Positions 8,318 through 16,886 of a DNA stretch of 64,000 bases are shown here, piece by piece. Source of the DNA: Bradyrhizobium sp. Ash2021 (GTDB taxonomy: Bacteria; Pseudomonadota; Alphaproteobacteria; Rhizobiales; Xanthobacteraceae); NCBI RefSeq assembly GCF_031202265.1, contig NZ_CP100604.1, positions 6,306,501-6,370,500 of the forward strand. The letters are read 5' to 3'. Below the pieces are notes generated by a model. It was given only the letters and a program-made list of their open reading frames with translations, was not told where the DNA came from and did no database searches. How positions within the stretch are numbered: position 1 is the stretch's first letter; each line of letters begins with the position of its first letter. The position numbers and the translations under genes are program-made.

Positions 8318-10891
8318 TCACGACGACGTCATGGTTTCCTTCACCTTCTCGACCAGCGCGCTCAGCGCGAACGGCTTTGCGAGGAAGGCGAACTGCTCGT
8401 TTTCCGGCAGGCTCTTTTCGAAGGCTTCTTCGGCATAGCCGGAGACGAAGATGATCTTGAGGTTGGGATTGCGCGTTCGCATCTCCCGCAGCAGCGTCGG
8501 GCCGTCCATTTCCGGCATCACCACGTCGGATACGACCAGATCGACCGCGCCTTGTTTTTCCTCCAGCGCCTCGATCGCCTCGATGCCGTTGGAGGCCTCG
8601 ATCACGCTGTAGCCGCGCGAACGCAAGCCCCGCGCGTTCAGCGAGCGCAGGCCCTCCTCGTCCTCGACCAGCAGGATCGTGCCGTGCCCGGTCAAATCGG
8701 GTTTTGGCTTCGGCGGCTCGGCGCCAGCGTCCCTGGCGCCACTGACAGCTTGCGGCTCGGGTGCGGCCTCCAGCTCCTGGTGATAGCGCGGCAGGAAGAT
8801 GCGGAACGAGGTGCCCTCGCCGGGCCTGGAGTCGACGTAGACAAAACCGCCGGTCTGCTTGACGATGCCGTAGACCGTCGACAGCCCAAGGCCGGTGCCC
8901 TTGCCGACCTCCTTGGTGGAGAAGAACGGCTCGAAAATCTTGTCGACGATGTCGGCGGGGATTCCGGTGCCGGTATCTGAAATGTCGATCCGCACATAAT
9001 CCGCCGCCGGCATGCCCTTGTAGGACAGCTGGGTCGCCTCGTCCGACGAGACGTTGGCGGTCTTCACCGTCAGCTTGCCGCCGTCCGGCATCGCATCGCG
9101 GGCGTTGACCGCAAGATTGACGATCACTTGCTCGAACTGGGAGACGTCGACCTTCACCGGCCAGAGATCGCGGCCGTGCACGAGGTCGAGCTTGACCTTC
9201 TCGCCGATCAGCCGGCGCAGCAGCATGGTGAGGTCGCTCAGCGCGTCGCCGAGGTCGAGCACCTGCGGCCGCAGGGTCTGGCGGCGCGAGAACGCCAGCA
9301 ACTGCCGCACCAGCGTCGCCGCCCGCGTCGCGTTCTGCTTGATCTGCATGATGTCCTGGAACGACGGATCGGTCGGCTTGTGCGCGTTCAGCAGGAAATC
9401 GTTCGCCATCATGATGGCGGACAGCACATTGTTGAAGTCGTGCGCGATGCCGCCGGCGAGCTGGCCGACCATATCCATCTTCTGCGACTGGTTGATCTGG
9501 TTCTCAAGCGTGCGCCGCTCGGTGGTCTCCAGCATGTAGACGATGGCGGCCTCGGCATCGCGCTCGTCCTTCTCGACGCCGGTGACGAAGAACTGCCCCC
9601 AGCGCTCCTTAGGCCCGTCGAGCATGGCCTCGACCGGCGCGATATCGCCCTGCCCTTCGGCGGCCTGATTAATCGCCGCGATCAAAAGGCTGCGGTCGCG
9701 GGCGTTCACCGCCCGGAAGATCGATTTGTTCGCCGCACCGTCCGCGCTCAGGCTTTGCGCCAGCTTGGCGAAGCGGGCATTGGCGCGCACCACCGTGCCG
9801 CCGCGATCCACGGTCGCGATCGCCATCGGGGTATGGTCGAAGAAGCGCATGAAGCGGACTTCGGCCGCGCGTTCCGGATCGGAATGCTCGTCGCGCGCGC
9901 GGTTGATCACCAGCGTGCGCGACGGGCCGGGCACGCCGTCCGCGCCGAACGCCAGCTTGTGATAGAGCCGCACCGGCATGGTCTTGCCGCCGCGCATGCG
10001 CAGGTCGATGTCGAACACTTCGGTTTTGACTTCGCCGGGCACCGCCGCGATCGAGGTCAATAGCGAGGCGCCGTCGCCGGAGACGATTTCGGTCAGCTTC
10101 AGGCCGCCCGATCCGATTTCGGCGAGGTCGTGGTCCAGCCAGTTCGCCAGCGTCGCGTTGACGTAGCCGATCTCGCCGGAGGGATCGACCGAGAAGAAGC
10201 CGCAGGGTGCGTGATCGAGATACTCGATCGCGTGCTGCAGTTCCTTGAACACGTCTTCCTGACGTTCGCGGTCCCGCGTGATATCGGCGATCGACCACAC
10301 CGCGTATTTCGCCTCGCGCTTGCTCTGGCCGAGCGGACGAACCCGCATCCGGAGCCAGCGGCCGTGGGCGCCGCCCTGGCCCGCGATACGTACTTCCTCC
10401 TGCTGCCGCTTGCCCTCGCGCGCGGCCTTCAACAGGCGGAACACCGCTTCCGACACGTCGGGATTGCCGATGAAGACGCGCTCGACCGGCCGGACGTCCT
10501 GCGCGCTCGTGGCCCCCGTCAGCGCCAGATAGGCGGCGTTGGAATAGACCACGTGCCCTCTGGCGTCGGTGACCGCCAGCCCGTCATAGGCATGATCGGC
10601 GATGTGGCCCATCACCGGGTCGTCGGCGGTACGGTCGGTGAAACGGATGATGCCGGCGGCGAACGCGAACAGATTGAACAGGCCGACCATCGCCAGCAGC
10701 GCCAGCACACCGAGGATATAGGGCTGGGCCTGGGCGCGGCCGATGGTCATCAGCGCGACCGCGACCGCCACGATCCCGGCGGCCACCAGCAGCACCAGCA
10801 CGATGCTGCCGCCCCGCCGCGCCGGTTCATGGGCCAGGAACGGCTCGGGTGACGGATGGTTGTCAGTTTCGGCGGTCATTTGAAGCGACAT
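8318..10891 (-). CDS. cckA: Cell-cycle hybrid histidine kinase CckA
   Basis: 857 residues. Two membrane helices (residues about 28-50 and 55-80) are followed by PAS-like sensor modules (about 95-440), a HisKA domain with H-box [11 protein letters not shown] (His484), an HATPase domain with [13 protein letters not shown] and [11 protein letters not shown], and a receiver domain with phospho-acceptor Asp789 in [10 protein letters not shown]. In alphaproteobacteria CckA sends phosphate through ChpT to CtrA, which controls division and flagellar genes. It lies 141 bases downstream of flhB on the same strand, the usual order in this group. An in-frame ATG at 10879 is an alternative start. Confidence 0.92.
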   Translation of the reverse strand: MSLQMTAETDNHPSPEPFLAHEPARRGGSIVLVLLVAAGIVAVAVALMTIGRAQAQPYILGVLALLAMVGLFNLFAFAAGIIRFTDRTADDPVMGHIADHAYDGLAVTDARGHVVYSNAAYLALTGATSAQDVRPVERVFIGNPDVSEAVFRLLKAAREGKRQQEEVRIAGQGGAHGRWLRMRVRPLGQSKREAKYAVWSIADITRDRERQEDVFKELQHAIEYLDHAPCGFFSVDPSGEIGYVNATLANWLDHDLAEIGSGGLKLTEIVSGDGASLLTSIAAVPGEVKTEVFDIDLRMRGGKTMPVRLYHKLAFGADGVPGPSRTLVINRARDEHSDPERAAEVRFMRFFDHTPMAIATVDRGGTVVRANARFAKLAQSLSADGAANKSIFRAVNARDRSLLIAAINQAAEGQGDIAPVEAMLDGPKERWGQFFVTGVEKDERDAEAAIVYMLETTERRTLENQINQSQKMDMVGQLAGGIAHDFNNVLSAIMMANDFLLNAHKPTDPSFQDIMQIKQNATRAATLVRQLLAFSRRQTLRPQVLDLGDALSDLTMLLRRLIGEKVKLDLVHGRDLWPVKVDVSQFEQVIVNLAVNARDAMPDGGKLTVKTANVSSDEATQLSYKGMPAADYVRIDISDTGTGIPADIVDKIFEPFFSTKEVGKGTGLGLSTVYGIVKQTGGFVYVDSRPGEGTSFRIFLPRYHQELEAAPEPQAVSGARDAGAEPPKPKPDLTGHGTILLVEDEEGLRSLNARGLRSRGYSVIEASNGIEAIEALEEKQGAVDLVVSDVVMPEMDGPTLLREMRTRNPNLKIIFVSGYAEEAFEKSLPENEQFAFLAKPFALSALVEKVKETMTSS

Positions 10892-11032
10892 TGCCCGTCG
10901 GCATGGAGAAGGCGCGCCATCCCAACCGGCCGGCGCGTCGCTCTTGAGTGCCTGAATCGGACCCGCAAACGCAAGTCCATCAGGCAGGTATTCCGCAGAT
11001 TACAGGCATTTCAAGGCGATTTCCGTTCCGTT

Positions 11033-12106
11033 TCACGTCCGCCGGCCGGAAAGCCCGCGCTTCAGGCCCATGACATAGCCGATGATTTCGGCAACCGCAT
11101 GATAATGCTCGACCGGGATCTCGTCGTCGACCTCGACGGTGGCATAGAGGGCGCGGGCCAGCGGCACGTTCTCCACGATGGGAATATCGTGCTTCCTGGC
11201 GATTTCCCTGATCTTGAACGCGATATTGTCGACACCCTTGGCGACGCAGACCGGCGCCGACATGCCGCGATCGTAGGACAGCGCCACCGAATAGTGGGTC
11301 GGGTTGGTGATGATCACGGAGGCCTTGGGAACCGCAGCCATCATGCGCTTCTTCATGCGCTGCTGCCGCAATTGCCTGATCTTGCCCTTGATATGCGGAT
11401 CGCCTTCGGACTGCTTGAACTCGTCCTTCATCTCCTGCAGCGACATCTTCTGCCGCTCGTACCACTGCCGGTACTGGAAGAAATAATCGGCGATGGCGAC
11501 CGCGGCCAGCATCGCCACCACGGCGCCCATCAGGTGCAGCGTCAGGCTGGTGGTGACGCTAAGAATCGCGTCCGGGTCGAACCGCAGGAACGATTCCAGG
11601 CGATGGCGCTCCGGCCACAGCACCGCCATCATGACGGCGCCGAGCGTCACCAGCTTGAAGAGGCCCTTGGCGAAATTCGCCGCCGCCTGCTTGCCGAAGA
11701 TGCGCTTCAAGCCGGCGCCGGGCGACACCTTGCTGAATTTCGGTTTGAGCCCCTCCGCCGACCACACCAGCCGGTGCTGGATCATGTTGCCCGCGATCGC
11801 CGCGATCATCAGCATCAACATCGGTACGCCGACCGCCGCCAGCACGGCGTAGCCCAGCGTCTGCGCCAGCGCCAGCAAGGCGGCGCCGTCGGTGTGAATC
11901 ATCCATGAATTGGCGACCAGGTTGCGCAGCGGCATCAGGATGCCGCCGCCCATCGATCCCGAAAAGGTCGACAACACGAGCGTCCCGCCCGCGATCACGA
12001 ACCAGGTGTTGACCTCCTGGCTCTTGGCAACGTCGCCGCGCGCATGGGCGTCGTCGAGACGCTTTTGCGTAGGGTCTTCTGTTTTGTCGTGGGTATCGTC
12101 GGCCAT
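11033..12106 (-). CDS. flhB: Flagellar export gate protein FlhB
   Basis: 357 residues. The N-terminus is EDPTQKRLDDAHARGDVAKSQ, typical of FlhB. Four membrane helices follow, then the cytoplasmic domain with the autocleavage motif N268-P-T-H in ITNPTHYSVAL. FlhB switches the export apparatus from rod/hook to filament substrates after this cleavage. The gene is in the flgB-flgC-fliE-fliQ-fliR-flhB series. A repeat of 76 bases separates it from fliR. Confidence 0.96.
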   Translation of the reverse strand: MADDTHDKTEDPTQKRLDDAHARGDVAKSQEVNTWFVIAGGTLVLSTFSGSMGGGILMPLRNLVANSWMIHTDGAALLALAQTLGYAVLAAVGVPMLMLMIAAIAGNMIQHRLVWSAEGLKPKFSKVSPGAGLKRIFGKQAAANFAKGLFKLVTLGAVMMAVLWPERHRLESFLRFDPDAILSVTTSLTLHLMGAVVAMLAAVAIADYFFQYRQWYERQKMSLQEMKDEFKQSEGDPHIKGKIRQLRQQRMKKRMMAAVPKASVIITNPTHYSVALSYDRGMSAPVCVAKGVDNIAFKIREIARKHDIPIVENVPLARALYATVEVDDEIPVEHYHAVAEIIGYVMGLKRGLSGRRT

Positions 12107-12130
12107 CGCGGCGCTCTAGCCTCTTTGTTT

Positions 12131-12206
12131 GAGCATGATCTCCGCGCAAACGCGTTCCGCGTTTGTCGCGAGGGAAAACCGGTACCCATTTTTCCGGATC
12201 ATGCTC
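12131..12206. repeat. GCATGATC-type palindromic repeat, family B
   Basis: Ten-base perfect ends gagcatgatc (12131-12140) and gatcatgctc (12197-12206) enclose gcgcaaacgcgttccgcgtttg and ggaaaaccggtaccc. The last base is shared with the fliR stop codon. A related element sits after flgH at 48703-48750. It forms a strong hairpin inside the flagellar operon and may protect or attenuate the message. Confidence 0.75.
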
Positions 12207-12976
12207 TATCTCAGCGGTGTCAGGTCGTGCATGACGCCGACGAAGTAGTCGAGGTAGGTTCCCATCATCGCCGTGAGGACGAGGGCGAAGATCAGGAAGC
12301 CGACCATGATCGCGAGCGGCACGCCGACGAAATAGACCTGCATCTGCGGCATCAGTCGCGCCAGCACGCCGAGCCCGATATTGAAGACGAGGCCGAACAC
12401 CAGAAACGGCGCCGCAAGCTGCATGCCGATCTTGAACGCGGCGGCGAACGCGCGGGTGGCAAGGGCTGCGACGTCGCCGGTCGGGATCGCCTCGCCCGGC
12501 GAAAAAATCCGGTAGCTCTCGTTCAGCGCGGCGATGACGAGATGGTGGCTGTCGGTGGCAAACAGCAGCGTGATGCCGAGGAGGGTGAGGAAGTTGCCGA
12601 TCAGGAGGCCCTGCTGGCCCTGGGTCGGATCGACCGAGGTGACGAATCCGAGGCCGAGCTGCTGGGCGATCACCGACCCCGCCACCGACAGCGCCGCCAG
12701 CGTGACGCGGGCGGTGGCGCCGAGCACGACGCCGATGATGATTTCCTGCAGCATCAACACCAGCAGCGAAGTCATCGAATTCATGTCGACGTGGTAGGCC
12801 GAGCGATGCAGCGGCAGGATGATCAGCGTCAGCAATAGCGCGATCGCGAGCTTGACGCGCACCGGGATATTGGTCTCACCGAGCCCCGGCAACAGCATCA
12901 CCATTGCGCCAATGCGGGCGAACACCAGCATGAAGGCGGCGGCGAGGGCCGGAAGCAGGGAGATATCGACGCGCAT
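12206..12976 (-). CDS. fliR: Flagellar export gate protein FliR
   Basis: 256 residues with about six membrane helices and FliR signatures: MVMLLPGLGETNIPVRVKLAIAL near the N-terminus, GVVLGATARVTLAALSVAGSVIAQQLGL in the middle, and APFLVFGLVFNIGLGVLARLMPQMQV toward the end. FliR forms the export gate with FliP and FliQ. The gene lies 18 bases downstream of fliQ. Confidence 0.95.
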   Translation of the reverse strand: MRVDISLLPALAAAFMLVFARIGAMVMLLPGLGETNIPVRVKLAIALLLTLIILPLHRSAYHVDMNSMTSLLVLMLQEIIIGVVLGATARVTLAALSVAGSVIAQQLGLGFVTSVDPTQGQQGLLIGNFLTLLGITLLFATDSHHLVIAALNESYRIFSPGEAIPTGDVAALATRAFAAAFKIGMQLAAPFLVFGLVFNIGLGVLARLMPQMQVYFVGVPLAIMVGFLIFALVLTAMMGTYLDYFVGVMHDLTPLR

Positions 12977-12994
12977 GACCCACCCATGATGCCA

Positions 12995-13258
12995 TCAACC
13001 GCCTATGATTCGCGACGATATCCGCATCATGTGACTGTGCAGCGAATCCGCCATGAACGGCAGCGCCAGCAACAGCGTCACGAAGATCGCCAGGATCTTC
13101 GGCACGAAGATCAGCGTCTGCTCCTGGATCTGCGTCAGCGCCTGGAACAGCGACACGACGACGCCGACCACAAGGGCAACCACCATCAGCGGCGACGACA
13201 CTATGACAATGGTCCAGATCGCATCACGCGCCACGTCGAGGGTTTCAGCACCGGTCAT
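12995..13258 (-). CDS. fliQ: Flagellar export gate protein FliQ
   Basis: 87 residues with two membrane helices, the standard size and topology. Signatures are AIWTIVIVSSPLMVVALVVGVVVSLFQALTQIQEQTL followed by FVPKILAIFVTLLL. The ATG at 13258 has AGGA 6 bases upstream; an in-frame start 33 bases earlier has none. Several FliQ copies surround the FliP-FliR core in the gate. A 160-base gap containing a palindromic repeat separates it from fliE. Confidence 0.95.
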   Translation of the reverse strand: MTGAETLDVARDAIWTIVIVSSPLMVVALVVGVVVSLFQALTQIQEQTLIFVPKILAIFVTLLLALPFMADSLHSHMMRISSRIIGG

Positions 13259-13292
13259 TTCAGATTCCTGTCTACTCTGGAAGCTCAGCACC

Positions 13293-13414
13293 CGTCATTG
13301 CGAGGAGCCCTTGCGACGAAGCAATCCATTCTTTCTTTTTGCTGCGCGATGGATTGCTTCGCGGAGCCTGTCATCGGGCGGCGCTTCGCGCCGACCCGTT
13401 GGCTCGCAATGACG
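13293..13414. repeat. Palindromic repeat, family D, between fliQ and fliE
   Basis: The segment begins cgtcattgcgaggagc and ends ggctcgcaatgacgg, with inner gcaatccattc...gatggattgc and gcgcttcgcgc dyads. The same family occurs at 52504-52641. It sits inside the flagellar operon and so is probably transcribed. Confidence 0.75.
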
Positions 13415-13421
13415 GCGCGCA

Positions 13422-13733
13422 TCAGATCGGCATCTTCATGATGTCTTCGTAGGACTGGATGACGCGATCGCGCACCGAGACCAGCGTCGAGACCGCGACG
13501 TCGGTTTCCGCCACCGCCGTCACCACGTCCATGACGTTGGCCTTGCCCGAGGTCATCGCCATGGTCTGGGCGTCGGATTTCTTGCCGGCCTCGAGCACGC
13601 TGCCGACCGCATCCTTGAGCAGCGCCGAGAAGGACGGGCCGCCCGAGGTCTGGCCGCCCTTCTCCGCGCCGCCCGATTCCATCATGCGGGCAAGGCTGGC
13701 GTAGGCGTTGGCAGCGACTGTGGGTGTAGCCAT
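13422..13733 (-). CDS. fliE: Flagellar hook-basal body adapter FliE
   Basis: 103 residues, the family's usual length. The C-terminal half has the FliE pattern: FSALLKDAV, MAMTSGKANVMDVVTAVAETDVAVSTLVSVRDRVIQSYEDIMKMPI. FliE joins the MS ring to the rod. The gene lies 17 bases downstream of flgC. The N-terminus (TVAANAYASLARM) is variable, as in other members. Confidence 0.93.
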   Translation of the reverse strand: MATPTVAANAYASLARMMESGGAEKGGQTSGGPSFSALLKDAVGSVLEAGKKSDAQTMAMTSGKANVMDVVTAVAETDVAVSTLVSVRDRVIQSYEDIMKMPI

Positions 13734-13750
13734 TTGCTAAAAATTCCTGT

Positions 13751-14176
13751 TCAGGCCTTGAGGATGTCGAGCGTGCGTTGAATCATCCGGCGCGTGGCGC
13801 TGATGATGTTGAGGTTCGCCTCATAGGATCGCTGGGCGTCGCGCATGTCGGTCATTTCGATCAGCGGATTGACGTTGGGATATTTGACGTTGCCCGCGGC
13901 ATCCGCCGCCGGATTGCTCGGCTCGTATTTGACGCGAAACGCCGACTGGTCGGTGCGGACCTTGCCGAGGGCTACGACCTTTGCGTCCAGCGTCCGGTCG
14001 AGCGTGGAGGAAAAGGTCGGCACCTTGCGGCGATAGGGGTCGCCGGCGGCGGTCGGCGCGGTCGAATCCGCGTTGGCGATGTTTTCCGAGATCACCCGCA
14101 TCCGCCCGGCCTGCGCGCGCAGACCGGAGGTCGCAATGCCCATCGAGCGGGCGAAATCGCTGCTATTGTCAGCCAT
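13751..14176 (-). CDS. flgC: Flagellar proximal rod protein FlgC
   Basis: 141 residues. The N-terminal rod motif is MGIATSGLRAQAGRMRVISENIANADST, followed by PYRRKVPTF, and the C-terminus is NPLIEMTDMRDAQRSYEANLNIISATRRMIQRTLDIL, both diagnostic of FlgC. GGAGGA precedes the ATG at 14176. It assembles with FlgB and FlgF into the rod. The gene is 28 bases after flgB. Confidence 0.95.
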   Translation of the reverse strand: MADNSSDFARSMGIATSGLRAQAGRMRVISENIANADSTAPTAAGDPYRRKVPTFSSTLDRTLDAKVVALGKVRTDQSAFRVKYEPSNPAADAAGNVKYPNVNPLIEMTDMRDAQRSYEANLNIISATRRMIQRTLDILKA

Positions 14177-14204
14177 GTCCGGGTTCCTCCGCCATAATCA
14201 TGAT

Positions 14205-14615
14205 CTAGCCCTTGCCGATCGCTGTCTTCAGAAGGTGCAGGCTCTTGCTGTAGAGCGAGGTGGCCGCGGCGTAGTCCATCTGGTTGGCGGACACTTTCAG
14301 CATCTGGTCCTCGAGGTTGACGGCGTTGCCGGCGGGCCGGGTCTGGAATCCGCTCTTGCCGCCATCCCCGTCGAAGGTCTGTCCGCCGCCGGATACCGCG
14401 ATATGGCTGGTCGAGGTCCGCATCATCGCCAGCGACCCCATCCCGCCGCCGACGGTTCCACCCTTGTTGTCGAAGGTCGGCTCGACCAGATCGCGCGGCT
14501 TGAAGTTCGGCGTATCCGAGTTGGAGATGTTTTCGGACAGCACCCGCTGGCGCTCCTGGTGCCACTGCATCTTGGTGCGCAGCGCCGACAGGATCGGAAG
14601 ATCGTTCATGGGCAT
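14205..14615 (-). CDS. flgB: Flagellar proximal rod protein FlgB
   Basis: 136 residues from the ATG at 14615, which has GGAG 8 bases upstream. In-frame ATGs at 14609 and 14645 are alternatives. It has the rod motif RQRVLSENISNSDTPNFKPRDL and the C-terminal NQMDYAAATSLYSKSLHLLKTAIGKG. It is the first gene of the minus-strand flgB-flgC-fliE-fliQ-fliR-flhB operon, so its upstream region (14616-14975) should hold the operon promoter. Confidence 0.93.
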   Translation of the reverse strand: MPMNDLPILSALRTKMQWHQERQRVLSENISNSDTPNFKPRDLVEPTFDNKGGTVGGGMGSLAMMRTSTSHIAVSGGGQTFDGDGGKSGFQTRPAGNAVNLEDQMLKVSANQMDYAAATSLYSKSLHLLKTAIGKG

Positions 14616-14655
14616 GGGCGCCGCTCCCGTTAACCTCTGTGCCACGTTCGAGGTA

Positions 14656-14668
14656 GGCAGAATTTGCC
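14656..14668. promoter_or_regulatory. Inverted repeat GGCA-N5-TGCC upstream of flgB
   Basis: ggcagaatttgcc, 41 bases upstream of the flgB start. It is a weaker version of the CGGCA-N5-TGCCG repeats at 14844-14858 and 57660-57674. It resembles the ftr sites bound by FlbD in Caulobacter flagellar promoters; this link is inference. Confidence 0.4.
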
Positions 14669-14675
14669 CGGTGTA

Positions 14676-14693
14676 TGGTTAACGGTCGGTTAA
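14676..14693. promoter_or_regulatory. CtrA-type binding site upstream of flgB
   Basis: atggTTAAcggtcggTTAA contains TTAA-N7-TTAA (14679-14693), the full CtrA consensus, and the ATGGTTAA octamer. It lies 61-78 bases upstream of flgB in the 360-base space shared with fliO. No gene was seen in that space. Confidence 0.6.
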
Positions 14694-14843
14694 AATCGCG
14701 CGCTTTGGCCGCGGACAGTGCGCGAGACCGCAAAGCGAGCGCATTTTCGCCACGAAAGCTGCGTTAACCAGCAAGAGCCAATGCTTTTCGCGCGCTCAGA
14801 AGTCGTTTTGGATCAAGCGATTCTTGGTCTATTAATTAACGGG

Positions 14844-14858
14844 CGGCAGGGTTTGCCG
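14844..14858. promoter_or_regulatory. Perfect inverted repeat CGGCA-N5-TGCCG between flgB and fliO
   Basis: cggcagggtttgccg has five-base perfect arms. It lies 229 bases upstream of flgB and 118 bases upstream of fliO. The same arms and spacing recur at 57660-57674 before fliX/flgI. It is a candidate FlbD-type enhancer site. Confidence 0.5.
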
Positions 14859-14975
14859 TGGGGAGTTAAGGAATAAGGCTGATCTCGGGCGTGATTCGCC
14901 GTATGTGGATCGCTTCCAATCCGCACGCGTTGAAGTATGCCATGTTGAGGACGGCCTCTGGCCGGGGACCAAAGA

Positions 14976-15902
14976 ATGCCGCAGACACTGACATTCCTCT
15001 TCGCATTCATCGCCGTTCTGGCGCTGATCGGCGTCGCCGCATGGCTGGTTCGCCGCTTCGCCACCAACCGCCTCGGCGCCAATCCCAATCGCGGACGGAT
15101 GCCGCGGCTGGCCGTGATCGACGCCGCCGCCGTCGACGGCCGCCGGCGTCTGGTGCTGGTACGGCGCGACAATGTCGAACATCTCCTGATGATCGGCGGT
15201 CCGAGCGACATCGTGGTGGAACCCAATATCGTGCGCGCGACCCCCGGGCGGGATCAGATGTCGCCGCGGCCCGCAGTAGCCGGCGCCGAGCAGCCGCCCC
15301 GGATTGCGCCACTGCCCGATGCCGCCTGGGCCGACAGCGAAGGTTCCCGGACCGACATGTTCGACCATGCGGAACCGCAAATGCCGGAGCCGCCGCCGCG
15401 CTCGGCCCGCCCCTCCTTCGCCGACGAGGTTCGCCGCCCGGTGCCGGAGCGCCGCAGCGATCCGATGGCCGGCTTTGCGCCGGAACCGATTGGCAGCCGC
15501 CCGGAGCCAAGGGCTGAAGCGCGCCCCGATCCGGTCCCGCCGCGGATGACCCGCACCGAACCAATGCTGCCGCGAGCGCCGCGTCCGAGCGAACCGCCGA
15601 AAGCGCCACCGCCGGTGCGGGCGCCGGAACGCGCCGCAGCACCTCCGCCGCCGCCTTCCGCGTCGCCGCCGCAATCCAGCGCCGACCAGAATCTTGCCGA
15701 GATGGCGCAGCGACTGGAAGCAGCCCTGCGTCGGCCGGCCGGCGACACCGCGCCGCCGGTCGCGCCCGAGCCGCCGCCCGCCCGTCCGGCGCGCAGCGAG
15801 GCCCCCCCTCCCGCTCCCGCTCCCGCTCCGCAGAAGAGCGGCTTTGAAAATCTCGAAGACGAGATGGCGTCCTTGCTGGGCCGTCCAAAGTCTCCTTCGT
15901 GA
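14976..15902 (+). CDS. fliO: Flagellar biosynthesis protein FliO with a long Pro-rich tail
   Basis: 308 residues. The first 95 residues match FliO: a single membrane helix (TFLFAFIAVLALIGVAAWLVRRF), then RMPRLAVIDAAAVDGRRRLVLVRRDNVEHLLMIGGPSDIVVE. The rest is a disordered Pro/Ala/Arg-rich tail with a short helix QNLAEMAQRLEAAL. The whole is much longer than enterobacterial FliO (about 120 residues). FliO helps FliP form the export pore. The stop overlaps the fliP start (GTGA), so the two are translationally coupled. Confidence 0.85.
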   Translation: MPQTLTFLFAFIAVLALIGVAAWLVRRFATNRLGANPNRGRMPRLAVIDAAAVDGRRRLVLVRRDNVEHLLMIGGPSDIVVEPNIVRATPGRDQMSPRPAVAGAEQPPRIAPLPDAAWADSEGSRTDMFDHAEPQMPEPPPRSARPSFADEVRRPVPERRSDPMAGFAPEPIGSRPEPRAEARPDPVPPRMTRTEPMLPRAPRPSEPPKAPPPVRAPERAAAPPPPPSASPPQSSADQNLAEMAQRLEAALRRPAGDTAPPVAPEPPPARPARSEAPPPAPAPAPQKSGFENLEDEMASLLGRPKSPS

Positions 15903-16654
15903 GATCGGCGAAAGTCCCGCGTAGAGTTTTATTTTTTTCCGTACTGATAGCCACCGCCGGATCGCTGATCGATCCGGCGTTCGCGCAGGATATCAGCATC
16001 AATCTCGGCCAGGGCAATGGCGGCGTCACCGAGCGCGCGATCCAGCTGATCGCGCTACTCACGGTGCTCTCGATCGCGCCGTCGATCCTGATCATGATGA
16101 CGTCGTTCACGCGCATCGTCGTGGTGCTGTCGCTGCTGCGCACCGCATTGGGCACTGCGACCGCGCCGCCGAACTCGGTGATCATCGCGCTGGCGATGTT
16201 CCTGACCGCGTTCGTGATGGGGCCGGTGCTGCAGAAATCCTATGACGACGGCATCAAGCCCTTGGTCGCCAACCAGATCGGCGTCGAGGAAGCGCTGCAG
16301 AAGGCATCGGTGCCGCTGCGCGGCTTCATGCAGAAGAACGTCCGCGAGAAGGATCTAAAACTGTTCATGGATCTCTCCGGCGAACCGCCGCCGGCAACAC
16401 CTGAAGAGATGTCGCTGCGGATACTGGTGCCGGCCTTCATGATTTCCGAACTGAAGCGCGCGTTCGAGATCGGCTTCCTGCTGTTCCTGCCGTTCCTGAT
16501 CATCGATCTCGTGGTCGCATCGGTCCTGATGTCGATGGGCATGATGATGCTGCCACCGGTCGTGGTATCGCTGCCGTTCAAGCTGATCTTCTTCGTGCTG
16601 GTCGACGGCTGGTCGCTGGTGGCGGGCAGCCTGGTGCAGAGCTACGGGGGGTAG
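15899..16654 (+). CDS. fliP: Flagellar export gate protein FliP
   Basis: 251 residues. A cleavable signal peptide (ending near PAFAQ) leads into QLIALLTVLSIAPSILIMMTSFTRIVVVLSLLRTALGT, the FliP signature. PAFMISELKRAFEIGFLLFLPFLIIDLVVASVLMSMGMMMLPP follows. It forms the pentameric core of the export gate. It starts at the GTG of 15899, overlapping the fliO stop by four bases. The flagellar genes stop here; the next plus-strand gene belongs to a different, lower-GC region. Confidence 0.96.
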   Translation: MRSAKVPRRVLFFSVLIATAGSLIDPAFAQDISINLGQGNGGVTERAIQLIALLTVLSIAPSILIMMTSFTRIVVVLSLLRTALGTATAPPNSVIIALAMFLTAFVMGPVLQKSYDDGIKPLVANQIGVEEALQKASVPLRGFMQKNVREKDLKLFMDLSGEPPPATPEEMSLRILVPAFMISELKRAFEIGFLLFLPFLIIDLVVASVLMSMGMMMLPPVVVSLPFKLIFFVLVDGWSLVAGSLVQSYGG

Positions 16655-16886
16655 GCGCTCATTCCGGAGGCCGCGCCAAAATCGCGGAAGCCCAGTTGAT
16701 GTCACCGGTCCCAATGGCCTTGATGAAAGCGGCGGAAGCGGACACCAGAGCCGCGACGATCCGGAGTATATTTCCGGCTCGACGATCTAGCATTTACGGC
16801 AAATGCTGCGCTGACTTGCGTTAATGCTTGGCATTGCCGCTACCGTCTTAAGCCACCAGAAAGGAAGGGCCGCTAAACTCCGGCCC

